In this document: positions 19,756 through 30,083 of the stretch, in pieces
Layout of the letters: every line of letters starts with the position of its first letter
How positions within the stretch are numbered: position 1 is the first letter of the stretch
Assembly: GCF_020525925.1 (NCBI RefSeq)
Contig: NZ_CP084876.1
Coordinates: 3,720,001-3,784,000, forward strand
Direction of reading: 5' to 3'
Source: Klebsiella quasipneumoniae subsp. quasipneumoniae
GTDB lineage: Bacteria; Pseudomonadota; Gammaproteobacteria; Enterobacterales; Enterobacteriaceae
DNA: 64,000 nucleotides
Notes under the pieces: generated by a model
The model's input: the letters and a program-made list of their open reading frames with translations, nothing else
Told to the model about the DNA's origin: nothing
Database searches by the model: none
Position numbers and translations under genes: made by a program

Positions 19756-19785
19756 CCACGTCTCAGGACGTGGTTGTTCATTTCT
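19756..19785 (+). terminator. nagBACD terminator
   Basis: CCACGTC (19756-19762) and GACGTGG (19767-19773) enclose a four-base loop, followed by TTGTTCATTTCT. The rest of the 278-bp gap to asnB is AT-rich and should hold the asnB promoter; no specific site was identified. Confidence 0.7.
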
Positions 19786-20027
19786 GACGCCTGCTAAAAG
19801 CCCCCCATCTAATAAAAACGGCTTATAATTGCGTATTCTTCAATAAAGCCGTTCAAAAGATACTCTTTTTTTACTATTCAACAATCGCAGTTGCGTTTTT
19901 TCTTTTTCCGGCCGTAAAACCCTTGCGCCGGCTTCCCCTTTACGGCATTTTCTTAAGCACGCACTCAGGCTTCGCCACGAGACGAAGCCAGCACAACATC
20001 AAACACGACAGGGTAATGGAGAAGGCT

Positions 20028-21692
20028 ATGTGTTCTATTTTTGGCGTACTAGATATTAAAACTGACGCAGGCGAGCTGCGTAAAAAGGCGCTGGAGCTTT
20101 CCCGCCTGATGCGCCATCGCGGTCCGGACTGGTCTGGCGTGTATGCCAGCGACAAAGCGATTCTGGCGCACGAGCGCCTGTCGATTGTCGACGTCAACGC
20201 CGGCGCCCAGCCGCTGTACAACGCCGAAAAAACCCATGCGCTGGCCGTTAACGGCGAAATCTACAACCATCAGGCGCTGCGCGCGGAATATGGCGATCGC
20301 TATCAGTTCCAGACCGGCTCCGACTGCGAAGTGATCCTCGCGCTGTATCAGGAAAAAGGCCCGGCGTTCCTCGACGACCTGCAGGGGATGTTCGCCTTCG
20401 CCCTGTACGACAGCGAAAAAGACGCGTACTTAATTGGCCGCGACCATATCGGTATTATTCCGCTGTATATGGGCCATGACGAACACGGCAACTTCTACGT
20501 CGCCTCAGAAATGAAAGCCCTTGTGCCGGTGTGCCGCACCATTAAAGAGTTCCCGGCGGGCAGCTACCTGTGGAGCAAAGACGGTGAAATTCGCCAGTAC
20601 TATCAGCGCGACTGGTTCGATTACGACGCGGTAAAAGACAACGTTACCGATAAGAACGAACTGCGTCAGGCGCTGGAAGAGTCGGTGAAAAGCCACCTGA
20701 TGTCCGACGTGCCCTACGGCGTGCTGCTCTCCGGCGGCCTTGATTCTTCGGTCATCTCCGCCATCACCAAGAAATTCGCCGCCCGTCGCGTCGAAGATCA
20801 GGAGCGTAGCGAAGCCTGGTGGCCGCAGCTGCACTCCTTCGCGGTCGGTCTGGAAGGCTCTCCCGACCTGAAAGCGGCGCAGGAAGTGGCTAACCACCTC
20901 GGCACCGTGCACCATGAAATTCACTTTACCGTTCAGGAAGGGCTGGATGCGATCCGCGACGTTATCTATCACATCGAAACCTACGATGTGACCACCATTC
21001 GCGCTTCGACGCCGATGTACCTGATGTCGCGTAAAATTAAAGCCATGGGCATCAAAATGGTGCTTTCCGGCGAAGGCTCGGACGAAGTATTCGGCGGCTA
21101 CCTCTACTTCCATAAGGCGCCGAACGCCAAAGAACTGCACGAAGAGACGGTGCGTAAGCTGCAGGCGCTGCATATGTTTGACTGCGCTCGCGCCAACAAA
21201 GCGATGTCCGCCTGGGGCGTGGAAGCCCGCGTGCCGTTCCTCGATAAGAAGTTCCTCGACGTGGCGATGCGCATCAACCCGCAGGATAAGATGTGCGGCA
21301 ACGGCAAAATGGAAAAACATATCCTGCGCGAATGCTTTGAATCCTATCTGCCGGCCAGCGTGGCGTGGCGCCAGAAGGAGCAATTCTCTGACGGCGTCGG
21401 CTACAGCTGGATCGATACGCTGAAAGAAGTGGCTGCGAAACAGATCAGCGACCAGCAGCTGGAAACCGCAAGCTTCCGCTTCCCGTACAACACGCCGACC
21501 TCCAAAGAAGGCTATCTGTACCGCGAGATCTTCGAAGAGCTGTTCCCGCTGCCAAGCGCGGCGGAGTGTGTCCCTGGCGGTCCGTCGGTGGCCTGCTCTT
21601 CTGCCAAAGCCATTGAATGGGATGAAGCGTTCAAAACCATGAACGATCCGTCAGGCCGCGCGGTGGGCGTCCACCAGTCGGCCTATAAATAA
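20028..21692 (+). CDS. asnB: Asparagine synthetase B (glutamine-hydrolysing)
   Basis: Makes asparagine from aspartate, ATP and glutamine. It is 554 residues, equal to E. coli. The N-terminal class II glutamine amidotransferase begins MCSIFGVLD, where Cys2 becomes the catalytic N-terminal cysteine; RLSIVD and NGEIYNH line its pocket. The synthetase domain has the PP-loop LLSGGLDSSVISA near residue 233. The start at 20028 is required to expose Cys2; the upstream in-frame extension is not credible. It is followed by a terminator and the tRNA cluster. Confidence 0.98.
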   Translation: MCSIFGVLDIKTDAGELRKKALELSRLMRHRGPDWSGVYASDKAILAHERLSIVDVNAGAQPLYNAEKTHALAVNGEIYNHQALRAEYGDRYQFQTGSDCEVILALYQEKGPAFLDDLQGMFAFALYDSEKDAYLIGRDHIGIIPLYMGHDEHGNFYVASEMKALVPVCRTIKEFPAGSYLWSKDGEIRQYYQRDWFDYDAVKDNVTDKNELRQALEESVKSHLMSDVPYGVLLSGGLDSSVISAITKKFAARRVEDQERSEAWWPQLHSFAVGLEGSPDLKAAQEVANHLGTVHHEIHFTVQEGLDAIRDVIYHIETYDVTTIRASTPMYLMSRKIKAMGIKMVLSGEGSDEVFGGYLYFHKAPNAKELHEETVRKLQALHMFDCARANKAMSAWGVEARVPFLDKKFLDVAMRINPQDKMCGNGKMEKHILRECFESYLPASVAWRQKEQFSDGVGYSWIDTLKEVAAKQISDQQLETASFRFPYNTPTSKEGYLYREIFEELFPLPSAAECVPGGPSVACSSAKAIEWDEAFKTMNDPSGRAVGVHQSAYK

Positions 21693-21716
21693 GCCCTGAC
21701 AGGCGATGAAACGCGA

Positions 21717-21747
21717 AACGGACCCTCCGGGGTCCGTTTTCTTTTTG
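21717..21747 (+). terminator. asnB terminator
   Basis: ACGGACCC pairs with GGGTCCGT around a short loop, followed by TTTCTTTTT. Confidence 0.88.
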
Positions 21748-21929
21748 CGGGATTTATGCCGCTGAAAAACGATAAATAACCAATAATTGCCGATTATTGC
21801 AGCGAGCTGTTCGCAACCTAACCAAACAGTCACATTACAACGATTTTCCTTGAAAAAGAGGTTGACGCTCGCAGGCCCAATACGCATAATGCGCCCCGCA
21901 ACGCCGATAAGGTTACGCGAAAAAAAGAT

Positions 21930-22006
21930 GGCTACGTAGCTCAGCTGGTTAGAGCACATCACTCATAATGATGGGGTCACAGGTTCGAATCCCGTCGTAG
22001 CCACCA
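21930..22006 (+). tRNA. metT: tRNA-Met (CAT), elongator
   Basis: 77 nt including encoded CCA. Acceptor GGCTACG pairs with CGTAGCC, the D-loop is AGCTCAGCTGGTTAGAG, anticodon CAT lies in CTCATAA, and the T-arm has GGTTCGAATCC. It lacks the initiator-type acceptor mismatch, so it is elongator Met. First of seven tRNAs, in the same order as the E. coli metT cluster; identical to the copy at 22333. Confidence 0.97.
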
Positions 22007-22015
22007 TCTTTTTTT

Positions 22016-22100
22016 GCGGGAGTGGCGAAATTGGTAGACGCACCAGATTTAGGTTCTGGCGCCGCAAGGTGTGCGAGTTCAAGTCTCGCCTCCCGCACCA
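22016..22100 (+). tRNA. leuW: tRNA-Leu (TAG)
   Basis: 85 nt, type II with a long variable arm. Acceptor GCGGGAG pairs with CTCCCGC, the anticodon loop TTTAGGT gives anticodon TAG, the T-arm is GAGTTCAAGTCTC, and CCA is encoded. It follows the Met tRNA by nine bases. Confidence 0.97.
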
Positions 22101-22123
22101 TTCACCAGTCAGCGTTGTACGGA

Positions 22124-22198
22124 TGGGGTATCGCCAAGCGGTAAGGCACCGGTTTTTGATACCGGCATTCCCTGGTTCGAATCCAGGTACCCCAGCCA
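22124..22198 (+). tRNA. glnU: tRNA-Gln (TTG)
   Basis: 75 nt with encoded CCA. Acceptor TGGGGTA pairs with TACCCCA, anticodon stem CCGGT/ACCGG holds loop TTTTGAT with anticodon TTG, and the T-arm has GGTTCGAATCC. Reads CAA. Identical to the next gene. Confidence 0.97.
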
Positions 22199-22234
22199 TA
22201 TTTCTTCGATATTTGCGGTTCACCGCGACGGTAT

Positions 22235-22309
22235 TGGGGTATCGCCAAGCGGTAAGGCACCGGTTTTTGATACCGGCATTCCCTGGTTCGAATCCAGGTA
22301 CCCCAGCCA
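22235..22309 (+). tRNA. glnW: tRNA-Gln (TTG), second copy
   Basis: 75 nt, identical in sequence to the gene at 22124, 36 bases downstream of it. Anticodon TTG. Confidence 0.97.
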
Positions 22310-22332
22310 TCGAAGAAACAGTAAGACAATTT

Positions 22333-22409
22333 GGCTACGTAGCTCAGCTGGTTAGAGCACATCACTCATAATGATGGGGTCACAGGTTCGAATCCCGTCG
22401 TAGCCACCA
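22333..22409 (+). tRNA. metU: tRNA-Met (CAT), elongator, second copy
   Basis: 77 nt, identical to the gene at 21930 including the encoded CCA. It lies between the two Gln pairs, as in E. coli. Confidence 0.97.
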
Positions 22410-22456
22410 TATTCGGGACGTATCGATACACATCGATAAATCCGCAAACAATTTGT

Positions 22457-22531
22457 TGGGGTATCGCCAAGCGGTAAGGCACCGGATTCTGATTCCGGCA
22501 TTCCGAGGTTCGAATCCTCGTACCCCAGCCA
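22457..22531 (+). tRNA. glnV: tRNA-Gln (CTG)
   Basis: 75 nt with encoded CCA. Anticodon loop TTCTGAT between CCGGA and TCCGG gives anticodon CTG, reading CAG. It differs from the TTG species mainly in the anticodon and T stems. Confidence 0.97.
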
Positions 22532-22607
22532 AATTAAAAAGTCGTTCAGCAATGAACGCACTGTTGCGCTAAAACCGGGATAGTGACGGTTAAATGCAAC
22601 AGACAAT

Positions 22608-22682
22608 TGGGGTATCGCCAAGCGGTAAGGCACCGGATTCTGATTCCGGCATTCCGAGGTTCGAATCCTCGTACCCCAGCCA
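22608..22682 (+). tRNA. glnX: tRNA-Gln (CTG), second copy
   Basis: 75 nt, identical to the gene at 22457. Last tRNA of the cluster, ten bases before its terminator. Confidence 0.97.
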
Positions 22683-22691
22683 CTTCAATGC

Positions 22692-22720
22692 AAAAAAGCC
22701 CACCTCGGTGGGCTTTTTTG
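22692..22720 (+). terminator. tRNA cluster terminator
   Basis: AAAAAAGCCCACC pairs with GGTGGGCTTTTTT around a short CTC-type loop. A strong intrinsic terminator directly after the last tRNA. Confidence 0.92.
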
Positions 22721-22800
22721 TTATTGGCGTTTTGCCATCCTGGCGCATCACTGACTGCCGGGCAGGCGCTTTCCACGACGCCCCTGCCCGCGACGCCGGT

Positions 22801-23976
22801 TTACAAGCCTAACGCATACTTCAGCGCCTGACGCTTCAGCGCCCCGGCGCGTTCGGCCGCCATCAGGCCAATATTGCGCAGCATCCGCACCGGCGCCAGG
22901 TCATTGCTGAATCCGGCGTAAAACAGATCCATCCCCGACTGCATAATAAAATTATCCGCCCGCCGCCGCCCCTGGTAGCGCTTGAGCACCGGCAGGCTGG
23001 CCCACTCTTCGCCGCGGCCGCGCGCTTGCGTCAGGACCTCCAGCAGGGCATCCACATCACGGTAGCCAAGGTTAACCCCCTGCCCCGCCAGCGGATGAAT
23101 GGTGTGCGCCGCATCGCCCACCAGCGCCAGACCAGGCTGAACATACTGCAGCGCATGACGCCGGGTGAGCGGGAAGGCGCCGGCCGCCTGCGGCGTCACC
23201 CGCCCGAGACGCGCCGGGAAATGGCGGGCGATCTCCTGCTGGAGCTGGGGCATGGACATGCCCTGCAGCTGACGGATCCGCGCCGGGGCGTCATACCACA
23301 CCAGCGAGGCCCAGTTGTCGAACAGCGGCAGGAAAGCGCGCGGTCCGCTGGGGGTAAACTGCTGCCAGGTGCTGTCGCCGGGATCGTCGGCGCATTGGAC
23401 GCTAATGAGCATACAGGATTGCTGATATTGCCAGGCATGCACGCCGATGCCGGCCATCTCCCGCACCTGAGAGCTGGCGCCGTCGGCGCCGATAACCAGC
23501 CGGGCGTGGATCGTCTCCCCGTCGCGTAAACGCAACGCCGTCTCCGCCTCGCCGCGCTGCATCGCCTCCAGTTCGCCGCCAACGCGCAGGGTAACCCCTT
23601 CGTGCGCCGTCAGCGCTTGCCACAGGCCCCACTGCAGGACCTTGTTCTCGACCATATAGCCCAGCTCCGGCAGCTTAAGCTCGGCGGCGTCAAAGGCGAC
23701 GTGGGCGCTCTCCCACTCCCAGGTCTCCAGACGACGGTAAGCGTGGACGCGCATCGCCCGCACGGCATCCCAGACGCCAAGGCTTTTCAGCAGGCCGACC
23801 GAGGCCGCGCTGATCGCCGAGATCCGCACATCCGGAGCGGATGCCGGATCGAAAGCCGGAGGCGCCGTTTTCTCAAGCACCGTCACGGTAAATCCCTGTT
23901 GCGCCAGCCCCAACGCCAGGGCGCCGCCGACCATGCCGCCGCCCACGATGGCGACATCTGTTGCGTGAATTGTCAT
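22801..23976 (-). CDS. ubiF: 3-demethoxyubiquinol 3-hydroxylase UbiF
   Basis: FAD monooxygenase hydroxylating the C6 position in aerobic ubiquinone synthesis (the step after UbiE). It is 391 residues, as in E. coli. Motifs: [17 protein letters not shown] (FAD ADP-binding, residues ~11-27), [11 protein letters not shown] (DG motif), and [18 protein letters not shown] (second FAD contact near 285). The start at 23976 ([11 protein letters not shown]) follows AAGGATAA; the longer frame reaching back towards miaB is rejected. It is divergent from miaB and convergent with the tRNA cluster. Confidence 0.96.
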   Translation of the reverse strand: MTIHATDVAIVGGGMVGGALALGLAQQGFTVTVLEKTAPPAFDPASAPDVRISAISAASVGLLKSLGVWDAVRAMRVHAYRRLETWEWESAHVAFDAAELKLPELGYMVENKVLQWGLWQALTAHEGVTLRVGGELEAMQRGEAETALRLRDGETIHARLVIGADGASSQVREMAGIGVHAWQYQQSCMLISVQCADDPGDSTWQQFTPSGPRAFLPLFDNWASLVWYDAPARIRQLQGMSMPQLQQEIARHFPARLGRVTPQAAGAFPLTRRHALQYVQPGLALVGDAAHTIHPLAGQGVNLGYRDVDALLEVLTQARGRGEEWASLPVLKRYQGRRRADNFIMQSGMDLFYAGFSNDLAPVRMLRNIGLMAAERAGALKRQALKYALGL

Positions 23977-24155
23977 GGCTATTATCCTTAAAGCAGAATC
24001 CGTTAAGTTTACCGGATTTTTCGCCCTCTTGCGGTGATAACGCTCGCACTGGTCAGGGGGCGACCAAAGCATTACAATACGCGCCCTGGAATGCGAAATT
24101 CACCCTGTATATATCCCCGCGTTTTGGATATCTATTACTGAGCATGAGCAAGTCA

Positions 24156-25580
24156 ATGACAAAAAAACTCCATATTAAAACCTGGGGCTGTCAGATGAAC
24201 GAGTATGATTCATCAAAGATGGCCGATCTGCTGGATGCGACACATGGGTATCAACTGACCGAAGTGGCGGAAGAAGCAGATGTGCTGTTGCTCAATACCT
24301 GCTCAATTCGTGAGAAGGCCCAGGAAAAAGTTTTCCATCAGCTTGGCCGCTGGAAGCTGCTGAAAGAGAAGAACCCGGACCTGATTATTGGCGTTGGCGG
24401 CTGCGTGGCTTCCCAGGAAGGCGACCATATTCGTCAGCGCGCGCACTATGTCGATATTATTTTCGGGCCGCAAACCCTGCACCGCCTGCCGGAGATGATT
24501 AACTCCGTGCGCGGCAACCGCAGCCCGGTGGTTGATATCAGCTTCCCGGAAATTGAAAAATTCGATCGTCTGCCAGAACCGCGCGCCGAAGGCCCGACCG
24601 CCTTTGTCTCGATTATGGAAGGCTGCAACAAATACTGCACCTACTGCGTGGTGCCCTACACCCGCGGAGAAGAAGTCAGCCGCCCGTGCGACGATATCCT
24701 GTTTGAAATCGCCCAACTGGCGGCGCAGGGCGTGCGTGAAGTCAACCTGCTGGGCCAGAATGTGAACGCCTGGCGCGGCGAGAACTACGACGGCACTACC
24801 GGCAGCTTTGCCGATCTGCTGCGCCTGGTGGCCGCTATCGACGGCATCGACCGCATTCGCTTCACCACCAGCCACCCGATCGAATTTACCGACGATATCA
24901 TCGACGTCTATCGCGATACGCCGGAGTTGGTGAGCTTCCTGCACCTGCCGGTGCAAAGCGGCTCCGACCGCGTGCTGAACCTGATGGGACGCACCCATAC
25001 CGCGCTGGAGTATAAAGCGATTATTCGCAAGCTGCGTGAAGCGCGTCCGGATATTCAGATAAGCTCCGACTTTATCGTCGGCTTCCCCGGCGAAACTACG
25101 GAAGATTTCGAAAAGACAATGAAGCTTATCGCCGACGTCAATTTCGATATGAGCTACAGCTTTATCTTCTCCGCCCGTCCGGGCACCCCGGCGGCCGATA
25201 TGGTAGACGACGTGCCGGATGCAGATAAGAAACAGCGTCTGTATATTCTGCAGGAGCGCATCAACCAGCAGGCGATGGCCTGGAGCCGTCGCATGCTCGG
25301 CACGGTACAGCGCATCCTGGTGGAAGGCACGTCGCGCAAGAACATCATGGAGCTTTCCGGACGTACGGAGAACAACCGGGTGGTCAACTTTGAAGGCACC
25401 CCGGACCTCGTCGGCAAGTTTGTGGATGTCGAAATTGTCGATGTTTACACCAACTCGCTGCGCGGCAAAATCGTGCGCACCGAAGCGGAGATGGGTCTGC
25501 GTATCGCTGAATCACCTGAATCAGTGATTGCCCGCACCCGTAAAGAGAACGATCTTGGCGTGGGTATCTATCAGCCGTGA
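24156..25580 (+). CDS. miaB: tRNA-2-methylthio-N6-dimethylallyladenosine synthase MiaB
   Basis: Radical-SAM methylthiotransferase that modifies i6A37 to ms2i6A37 in tRNAs reading UNN codons. The 474 residues have an N-terminal MTTase domain with three cluster-binding cysteines ([25 protein letters not shown]). The radical-SAM motif is [15 protein letters not shown] near residue 157, and a C-terminal TRAM domain follows. The start at 24156 ([12 protein letters not shown]) gives the E. coli length; an ATG four codons earlier (MSKSMTKK) is possible. Divergent from ubiF. Confidence 0.97.
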   Translation: MTKKLHIKTWGCQMNEYDSSKMADLLDATHGYQLTEVAEEADVLLLNTCSIREKAQEKVFHQLGRWKLLKEKNPDLIIGVGGCVASQEGDHIRQRAHYVDIIFGPQTLHRLPEMINSVRGNRSPVVDISFPEIEKFDRLPEPRAEGPTAFVSIMEGCNKYCTYCVVPYTRGEEVSRPCDDILFEIAQLAAQGVREVNLLGQNVNAWRGENYDGTTGSFADLLRLVAAIDGIDRIRFTTSHPIEFTDDIIDVYRDTPELVSFLHLPVQSGSDRVLNLMGRTHTALEYKAIIRKLREARPDIQISSDFIVGFPGETTEDFEKTMKLIADVNFDMSYSFIFSARPGTPAADMVDDVPDADKKQRLYILQERINQQAMAWSRRMLGTVQRILVEGTSRKNIMELSGRTENNRVVNFEGTPDLVGKFVDVEIVDVYTNSLRGKIVRTEAEMGLRIAESPESVIARTRKENDLGVGIYQP

Positions 25581-25586
25581 TCCCTT

Positions 25587-25613
25587 CAGGCCTGTCGGTT
25601 CCGGCAGGCCTTG
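25587..25613 (+). terminator. Hairpin after miaB
   Basis: A GC-rich stem formed by AGGCCTGTCGG and CCGGCAGGCCT sits six bases after the miaB stop, followed only by TGTAATT. A weak terminator or mRNA end is likely. Confidence 0.5.
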
Positions 25614-25733
25614 TAATTCCTCTCTCCGTCCCTATATCTACAGCAATGCTTGCGCCATTTTCCTGTGACGTAAATAATTTCCTGATTAGCCGGCCACGCG
25701 CCGCGTCCGGCCACCTGCGTAAAGAGGAACAGT

Positions 25734-26780
25734 TTGAACATAGACACTCGTGAAATTACCCTGGAGCCAGCGGATAACGCACGCCTGTTAGCCCTGTGCG
25801 GCCCGTTTGACGACAACATCAAACAGCTGGAACGTCGGTTAGGCATTGAGATCAACCGCCGTGACAATCACTTTAAACTGACCGGACGCGCCCTATGCGT
25901 GCACGCCGCCGCCGATATTCTGCGCAGCCTGTATGTCGACACGGCGCCGATGCGCGGTCAGATTCAGGATATTGAACCAGAGCAGATCCATCTGGCGATC
26001 AAAGAGGCGCGCGTGCTGGAGCAGAGCGCCGAGAGCGTGCCGGAGTACGGAAAAGCCGTCAATATCAAGACCAAGCGCGGGGTGATCAAACCGCGTACGT
26101 CGAACCAGGCGCAGTACATCGCCAATATCCTCGATCACGACATCACCTTCGGCGTGGGTCCGGCAGGTACCGGGAAAACCTATCTGGCGGTGGCGGCGGC
26201 GGTCGATGCGCTGGAGCGCCAGGAGATCCGCCGCATTCTGCTGACCCGTCCGGCCGTCGAGGCGGGCGAAAAGCTCGGCTTCCTGCCCGGCGATCTGAGC
26301 CAGAAGGTCGACCCGTATCTGCGCCCGCTGTACGACGCGCTGTTCGAGATGCTCGGCTTTGAGAAGGTGGAAAAGCTGATTGAGCGTAACGTCATCGAAG
26401 TGGCTCCGCTGGCCTATATGCGCGGACGGACGCTGAATGACGCCTTTATCATTCTTGATGAAAGCCAGAACACCACCATCGAGCAGATGAAGATGTTCCT
26501 GACCCGCATCGGCTTTAACTCCAAGGCGGTGATCACCGGCGACATCACGCAGATTGACCTGCCGCGCAGCACCAAATCCGGTCTGCGCCACGCCATCGAA
26601 GTGCTGGCGGAAGTCGATGAGATCAGCTTCAACTTCTTCCATAGCGAAGACGTGGTCCGCCATCCGGTGGTCGCCCGCATCGTGAACGCCTATGAGGCAT
26701 GGGAAGCCGCAGACCAGAAACGTAAAGCAGAACTGGCCGCCGAGCGCAAACGCGAAGCCCAGGAACAGGAGCAAAAATGA
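25734..26780 (+). CDS. ybeZ: PhoH-family ATPase YbeZ
   Basis: P-loop ATPase of the PhoH family that partners YbeY in rRNA maturation and ribosome quality control. The 348 residues have a short N-terminal KH-like region, Walker [18 protein letters not shown] near residue 140, Walker [11 protein letters not shown] near 238, and a charged C-terminal tail of Lys/Glu. The start is TTG at 25734 ([13 protein letters not shown] follows) with AGAGGAAC just upstream, matching the E. coli start. It overlaps ybeY by four bases (ATGA). Confidence 0.95.
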   Translation: MNIDTREITLEPADNARLLALCGPFDDNIKQLERRLGIEINRRDNHFKLTGRALCVHAAADILRSLYVDTAPMRGQIQDIEPEQIHLAIKEARVLEQSAESVPEYGKAVNIKTKRGVIKPRTSNQAQYIANILDHDITFGVGPAGTGKTYLAVAAAVDALERQEIRRILLTRPAVEAGEKLGFLPGDLSQKVDPYLRPLYDALFEMLGFEKVEKLIERNVIEVAPLAYMRGRTLNDAFIILDESQNTTIEQMKMFLTRIGFNSKAVITGDITQIDLPRSTKSGLRHAIEVLAEVDEISFNFFHSEDVVRHPVVARIVNAYEAWEAADQKRKAELAAERKREAQEQEQK

Positions 26781-27250
26781 GTCAGGTGATCCTCGATTTA
26801 CAGCTGGCCTGCGAAGAGACCAGCGGCCTGCCGGACGAAGCCCTTTTTCAACGCTGGGTCGACGCCGTCATTCCGCCGTTTCAGGAGGAGTCAGAGTTAA
26901 CGATTCGTCTGGTCGACGTTGCAGAAAGCCATGAGCTGAACCTGACCTATCGCGGCAAGGATAAACCGACCAATGTCCTCTCTTTCCCGTTTGAAGCGCC
27001 GCCGGGGATTGAAATACCGCTGCTCGGCGATCTGATCATTTGCCGTCAGGTGGTGGAGCAGGAAGCCAGCGAGCAAGGGAAGCCGCTGGAGGCGCACTGG
27101 GCGCATATGGTGGTTCACGGCAGCCTGCATCTGCTGGGCTACGATCACATCGAAGATGACGAAGCGGAAGAGATGGAAGCCCTCGAAACAGAGATAATGC
27201 TTGCTCTGGGCTATGAGGACCCGTACATTTCCGAGAAGATTGCTGAATAG
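26777..27250 (+). CDS. ybeY: Endoribonuclease YbeY
   Basis: Metal-dependent RNase needed for 16S rRNA 3'-end processing and 70S quality control. The 157 residues end with the zinc signature [15 protein letters not shown] (His-x3-His-x5-His pattern). The N-terminal half contains the conserved [19 protein letters not shown]. Its ATG overlaps the ybeZ TGA, so translation is coupled. A REP element follows before ybeX. Confidence 0.96.
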   Translation: MSQVILDLQLACEETSGLPDEALFQRWVDAVIPPFQEESELTIRLVDVAESHELNLTYRGKDKPTNVLSFPFEAPPGIEIPLLGDLIICRQVVEQEASEQGKPLEAHWAHMVVHGSLHLLGYDHIEDDEAEEMEALETEIMLALGYEDPYISEKIAE

Positions 27251-27255
27251 CCCCC

Positions 27256-27288
27256 TGCCGGATGGCGGCGCTTGCGTCTCATCCGGCC
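27256..27288. repeat. REP (palindromic) element
   Basis: GCCGGATGGCGGCG...TCATCCGGC with a central CTTGCG matches the enterobacterial REP consensus as I recall it. It lies six bases after the ybeY stop and may stabilise the upstream mRNA. Confidence 0.8.
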
Positions 27289-27396
27289 GCTGTTCATGCA
27301 TTTTACCCGCCTGAACCTCAGGCAACCCATGCCGTCCGGCGCTGAGTGTACGCGCGACGAGCGACATTAAATCAACATGAGAACCCAAACGACGCC

Positions 27397-28275
27397 ATGA
27401 GCGACGACAATTCACACAGTAGTGACACAGTAAACAGCAAAAAGGGATTTTTCTCCCTGTTACTCAGCCAGCTCTTTCACGGGGAACCGAAAAACCGCGA
27501 TGAACTGCTGGCGCTGATCCGTGATTCCGGGCAGAACGACCTTATCGATGAAGATACCCGTGACATGCTCGAAGGGGTAATGGATATCGCCGACCAGCGG
27601 GTCCGCGACATTATGATCCCCCGTTCACAAATGATTACCCTGAAACGCAATCAGACGCTGGACGAGTGCCTTGATGTCATCATCGAATCCGCCCACTCGC
27701 GCTTCCCGGTTATCAGTGAAGATAAAGATCACATCGAAGGGATTCTGATGGCCAAGGATCTGCTGCCGTTTATGCGCAGCGACGCCGAAGCTTTCAGCAT
27801 GGAAAAAGTGTTACGGCCGGCGGTTGTCGTTCCGGAAAGCAAGCGGGTCGACCGCATGCTGAAAGAGTTTCGCTCACAGCGCTACCATATGGCGATCGTT
27901 ATTGACGAATTCGGCGGTGTCTCCGGTCTGGTGACCATCGAGGATATCCTTGAGCTCATCGTCGGGGAAATTGAAGACGAGTACGACGAAGAAGAAGATA
28001 TCGATTTCCGCCAGCTGAGCCGCCATACGTGGACGGTGCGCGCTCTGGCCTCCATCGAAGACTTCAATGACGCCTTCGATACGCACTTCAGCGATGAAGA
28101 AGTGGATACCATTGGCGGACTGGTAATGCAGGCCTTTGGCCACCTGCCGGCTCGCGGCGAATCTATCGACATTGATGGTTACCAATTCAAGGTAGCAATG
28201 GCAGATAGTCGTCGTATCATTCAGGTGCATGTTAAGCTGCCGGATGACGCTCCCCAGCCGAAGCTGGAAGAGTAA
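27397..28275 (+). CDS. ybeX: CBS/CorC-domain protein YbeX (CorC)
   Basis: Cytoplasmic member of the CorC/CNNM-associated family. First linked to Co2+/Mg2+ efflux with CorA, it is now also tied to ribosome metabolism with YbeY. The 292 residues contain two CBS domains ([20 protein letters not shown]...; [20 protein letters not shown]...[20 protein letters not shown]) and a C-terminal CorC_HlyC transporter-associated domain after an acidic [11 protein letters not shown] stretch. No membrane segment is present. The start at 27397 (MSDDNSHSS) is the conserved one. lnt follows at 128 bp. Confidence 0.95.
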   Translation: MSDDNSHSSDTVNSKKGFFSLLLSQLFHGEPKNRDELLALIRDSGQNDLIDEDTRDMLEGVMDIADQRVRDIMIPRSQMITLKRNQTLDECLDVIIESAHSRFPVISEDKDHIEGILMAKDLLPFMRSDAEAFSMEKVLRPAVVVPESKRVDRMLKEFRSQRYHMAIVIDEFGGVSGLVTIEDILELIVGEIEDEYDEEEDIDFRQLSRHTWTVRALASIEDFNDAFDTHFSDEEVDTIGGLVMQAFGHLPARGESIDIDGYQFKVAMADSRRIIQVHVKLPDDAPQPKLEE

Positions 28276-28403
28276 GCGGCGGCGCTGAAGGTCACGGCCA
28301 GCCGGGAGACAGACCGTGGGCGATCCCCGGTTGTCCCCTCCCCCGGCTGGCAAACAGCATAGCCTGTGGCAACAGGCGTTAATTAACGGGACGATTAGCC
28401 TAA

Positions 28404-29942
28404 ATGGTATTTGCCTCTCTTCTTGAACGTCAGCGCGTACGTCTGCTGCTGGCGCTGCTATTCGGAGCCAGCGGAACGCTGGCTTTTTCACCTTATGACT
28501 TCTGGCCCGCGGCGATTATTTCGCTGGTCGGTCTGCAGGCGTTAACCCTCAACCGCCGCCCGCTGCAAAGCGCCGGCATCGGCTATTTCTGGGGGCTCGG
28601 CCTGTTCGGCACGGGTATCAACTGGGTCTATGTCAGCATCGCGCAGTTTGGCGGTATGCCGGGCCCGGTTAACGTCTTCCTCGTCGTGCTGCTGGCGGCC
28701 TATCTCTCGCTCTACACCGGCCTGTTTGCCGGCCTGCTCGCCCGTCTGTGGCCCAAAACCAGCTGGCTGCGGGTGGCGATCGCCGCTCCCGTCGTCTGGC
28801 AGATCACCGAGTTCCTGCGCGGCTGGGTGCTGACCGGTTTTCCGTGGCTGCAGTTCGGCTACAGCCAGATTGACGGCCCGCTGAAAGGCCTGGCGCCGGT
28901 GATGGGCGTCGAGGCGATCAACTTCCTGCTGATGATGGTAAGCGGCCTGCTGGCCCTGGCCCTCGTACAGCGCAACGGGAAGTCGCTGGTCATTGCCGCG
29001 CTGCTGTTCGCCCTGCCGTTCCCGCTGCGCTATATCCAGTGGTATCAGCTGCTGCCGGCGCGTGCGACGCAGGTCTCGCTGGTGCAAGGCGATATCCCGC
29101 AGGCCATGAAGTGGGACGAGAAGCAGCTGGTTAACACTCTGAAAACCTATCTGGCGCTGACCCAGCCGCATATCGGCCACTCGCAGCTGATTATCTGGCC
29201 CGAATCGGCGATCCCGGATCTCGAGATCAACCAGCAGCAGTTCCTCAGCATGATGGACGATCTGCTGCGCGCAAAAGACAGCTCACTGATCACCGGCATC
29301 GTCGACGCGCGTCTCAATAAGCAGAACCGCTACGACACCTACAACACCATCATTACCCTCGGCAAAGATAACCCTTACCGCTACGACTCGACCAACCGCT
29401 ACAACAAGAACCATCTGGTGCCGTTCGGCGAGTTTGTACCGCTGGAGTCGATTCTGCGTCCGCTGGCGCCATTCTTCGACCTGCCGATGTCCTCCTTCAG
29501 CCGCGGTCCCTACGTGCAGCCGCAGCTGATGGCGCATAACCTAAAGCTGACCGCGGCCATCTGCTACGAGATCATCCTCGGGGAACAGGTGCGGGATAAC
29601 TTCCGTCCGGACACCGACTTCCTGCTGACCATCTCCAACGACGCCTGGTTCGGCAAGTCCATCGGCCCGTGGCAACACTTCCAGATGGCGCGGATGCGCG
29701 CCCTGGAGCTGGCCCGCCCGCTGCTGCGCAGCACCAACAACGGCATTACCGCCGTCATCGGCCCGCGCGGCGAGATTCAGAAGATGATCCCGCAGTTTAC
29801 CCGCGAGGTGTTGACCACCACCGTGACGCCCACCAGCGGCTTGACCCCTTACGCCCGCACTGGCAACTGGCCGCTGTGGGCGCTGACGGCGCTGCTCGGC
29901 TTCGGCGCGCTGCTGATGAGCCTGCGTCAGCGTCGCCGATAA
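28404..29942 (+). CDS. lnt: Apolipoprotein N-acyltransferase
   Basis: Adds the third acyl chain to the N-terminal cysteine of lipoproteins at the periplasmic face of the inner membrane. It is 512 residues, as in E. coli. An N-terminal bundle of hydrophobic helices (~1-200) is followed by a nitrilase-fold domain with the catalytic triad in [10 protein letters not shown] (Glu267), [13 protein letters not shown] (Lys335) and [10 protein letters not shown] (Cys387), then a last membrane helix. Essential in E. coli; it serves the lipoproteins ChiQ, LptE and RlpA seen here. Confidence 0.97.
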   Translation: MVFASLLERQRVRLLLALLFGASGTLAFSPYDFWPAAIISLVGLQALTLNRRPLQSAGIGYFWGLGLFGTGINWVYVSIAQFGGMPGPVNVFLVVLLAAYLSLYTGLFAGLLARLWPKTSWLRVAIAAPVVWQITEFLRGWVLTGFPWLQFGYSQIDGPLKGLAPVMGVEAINFLLMMVSGLLALALVQRNGKSLVIAALLFALPFPLRYIQWYQLLPARATQVSLVQGDIPQAMKWDEKQLVNTLKTYLALTQPHIGHSQLIIWPESAIPDLEINQQQFLSMMDDLLRAKDSSLITGIVDARLNKQNRYDTYNTIITLGKDNPYRYDSTNRYNKNHLVPFGEFVPLESILRPLAPFFDLPMSSFSRGPYVQPQLMAHNLKLTAAICYEIILGEQVRDNFRPDTDFLLTISNDAWFGKSIGPWQHFQMARMRALELARPLLRSTNNGITAVIGPRGEIQKMIPQFTREVLTTTVTPTSGLTPYARTGNWPLWALTALLGFGALLMSLRQRRR

Positions 29943-29949
29943 ATGCTCT

Positions 29950-29980
29950 GCCGGCGACGCCCGTCGTCGGCTTTTTTTTC
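29950..29980 (+). terminator. lnt terminator
   Basis: GCCGGCGACG and CGTCGTCGGC pair around a two-base centre and are followed by nine T. Confidence 0.9.
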
Positions 29981-29999
29981 TTCCCGTCATTTGCCACCC

Positions 30000-30015
30000 T
30001 GGCACAGTCATTGCT
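30000..30015 (+). promoter_or_regulatory. Sigma-54 promoter of gltIJKL
   Basis: TGGCAC-AGTCA-TTGCT matches the -24/-12 consensus TGGCACR-N4-TTGCW exactly, placing transcription start near 30027. This fits nitrogen-controlled expression of glutamate/aspartate uptake. Confidence 0.75.
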
Positions 30016-30083
30016 TTATTTAATCGGGTAGCGCCGTCCTCTGGCCCAGTGCAACCGGGTTGCACCATAAACGATCGGCGGTC

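Noticed and set aside
22069-22371. Open frames across the tRNA cluster with internal protein repeats
   Set aside because: The repeats come from duplicated tRNA genes, not from a coding sequence.
21930-22682. Regularly recurring repeats, possible CRISPR-like array
   Set aside because: Repeat units fold as complete tRNAs with different anticodons and uneven spacing; no cas genes nearby.
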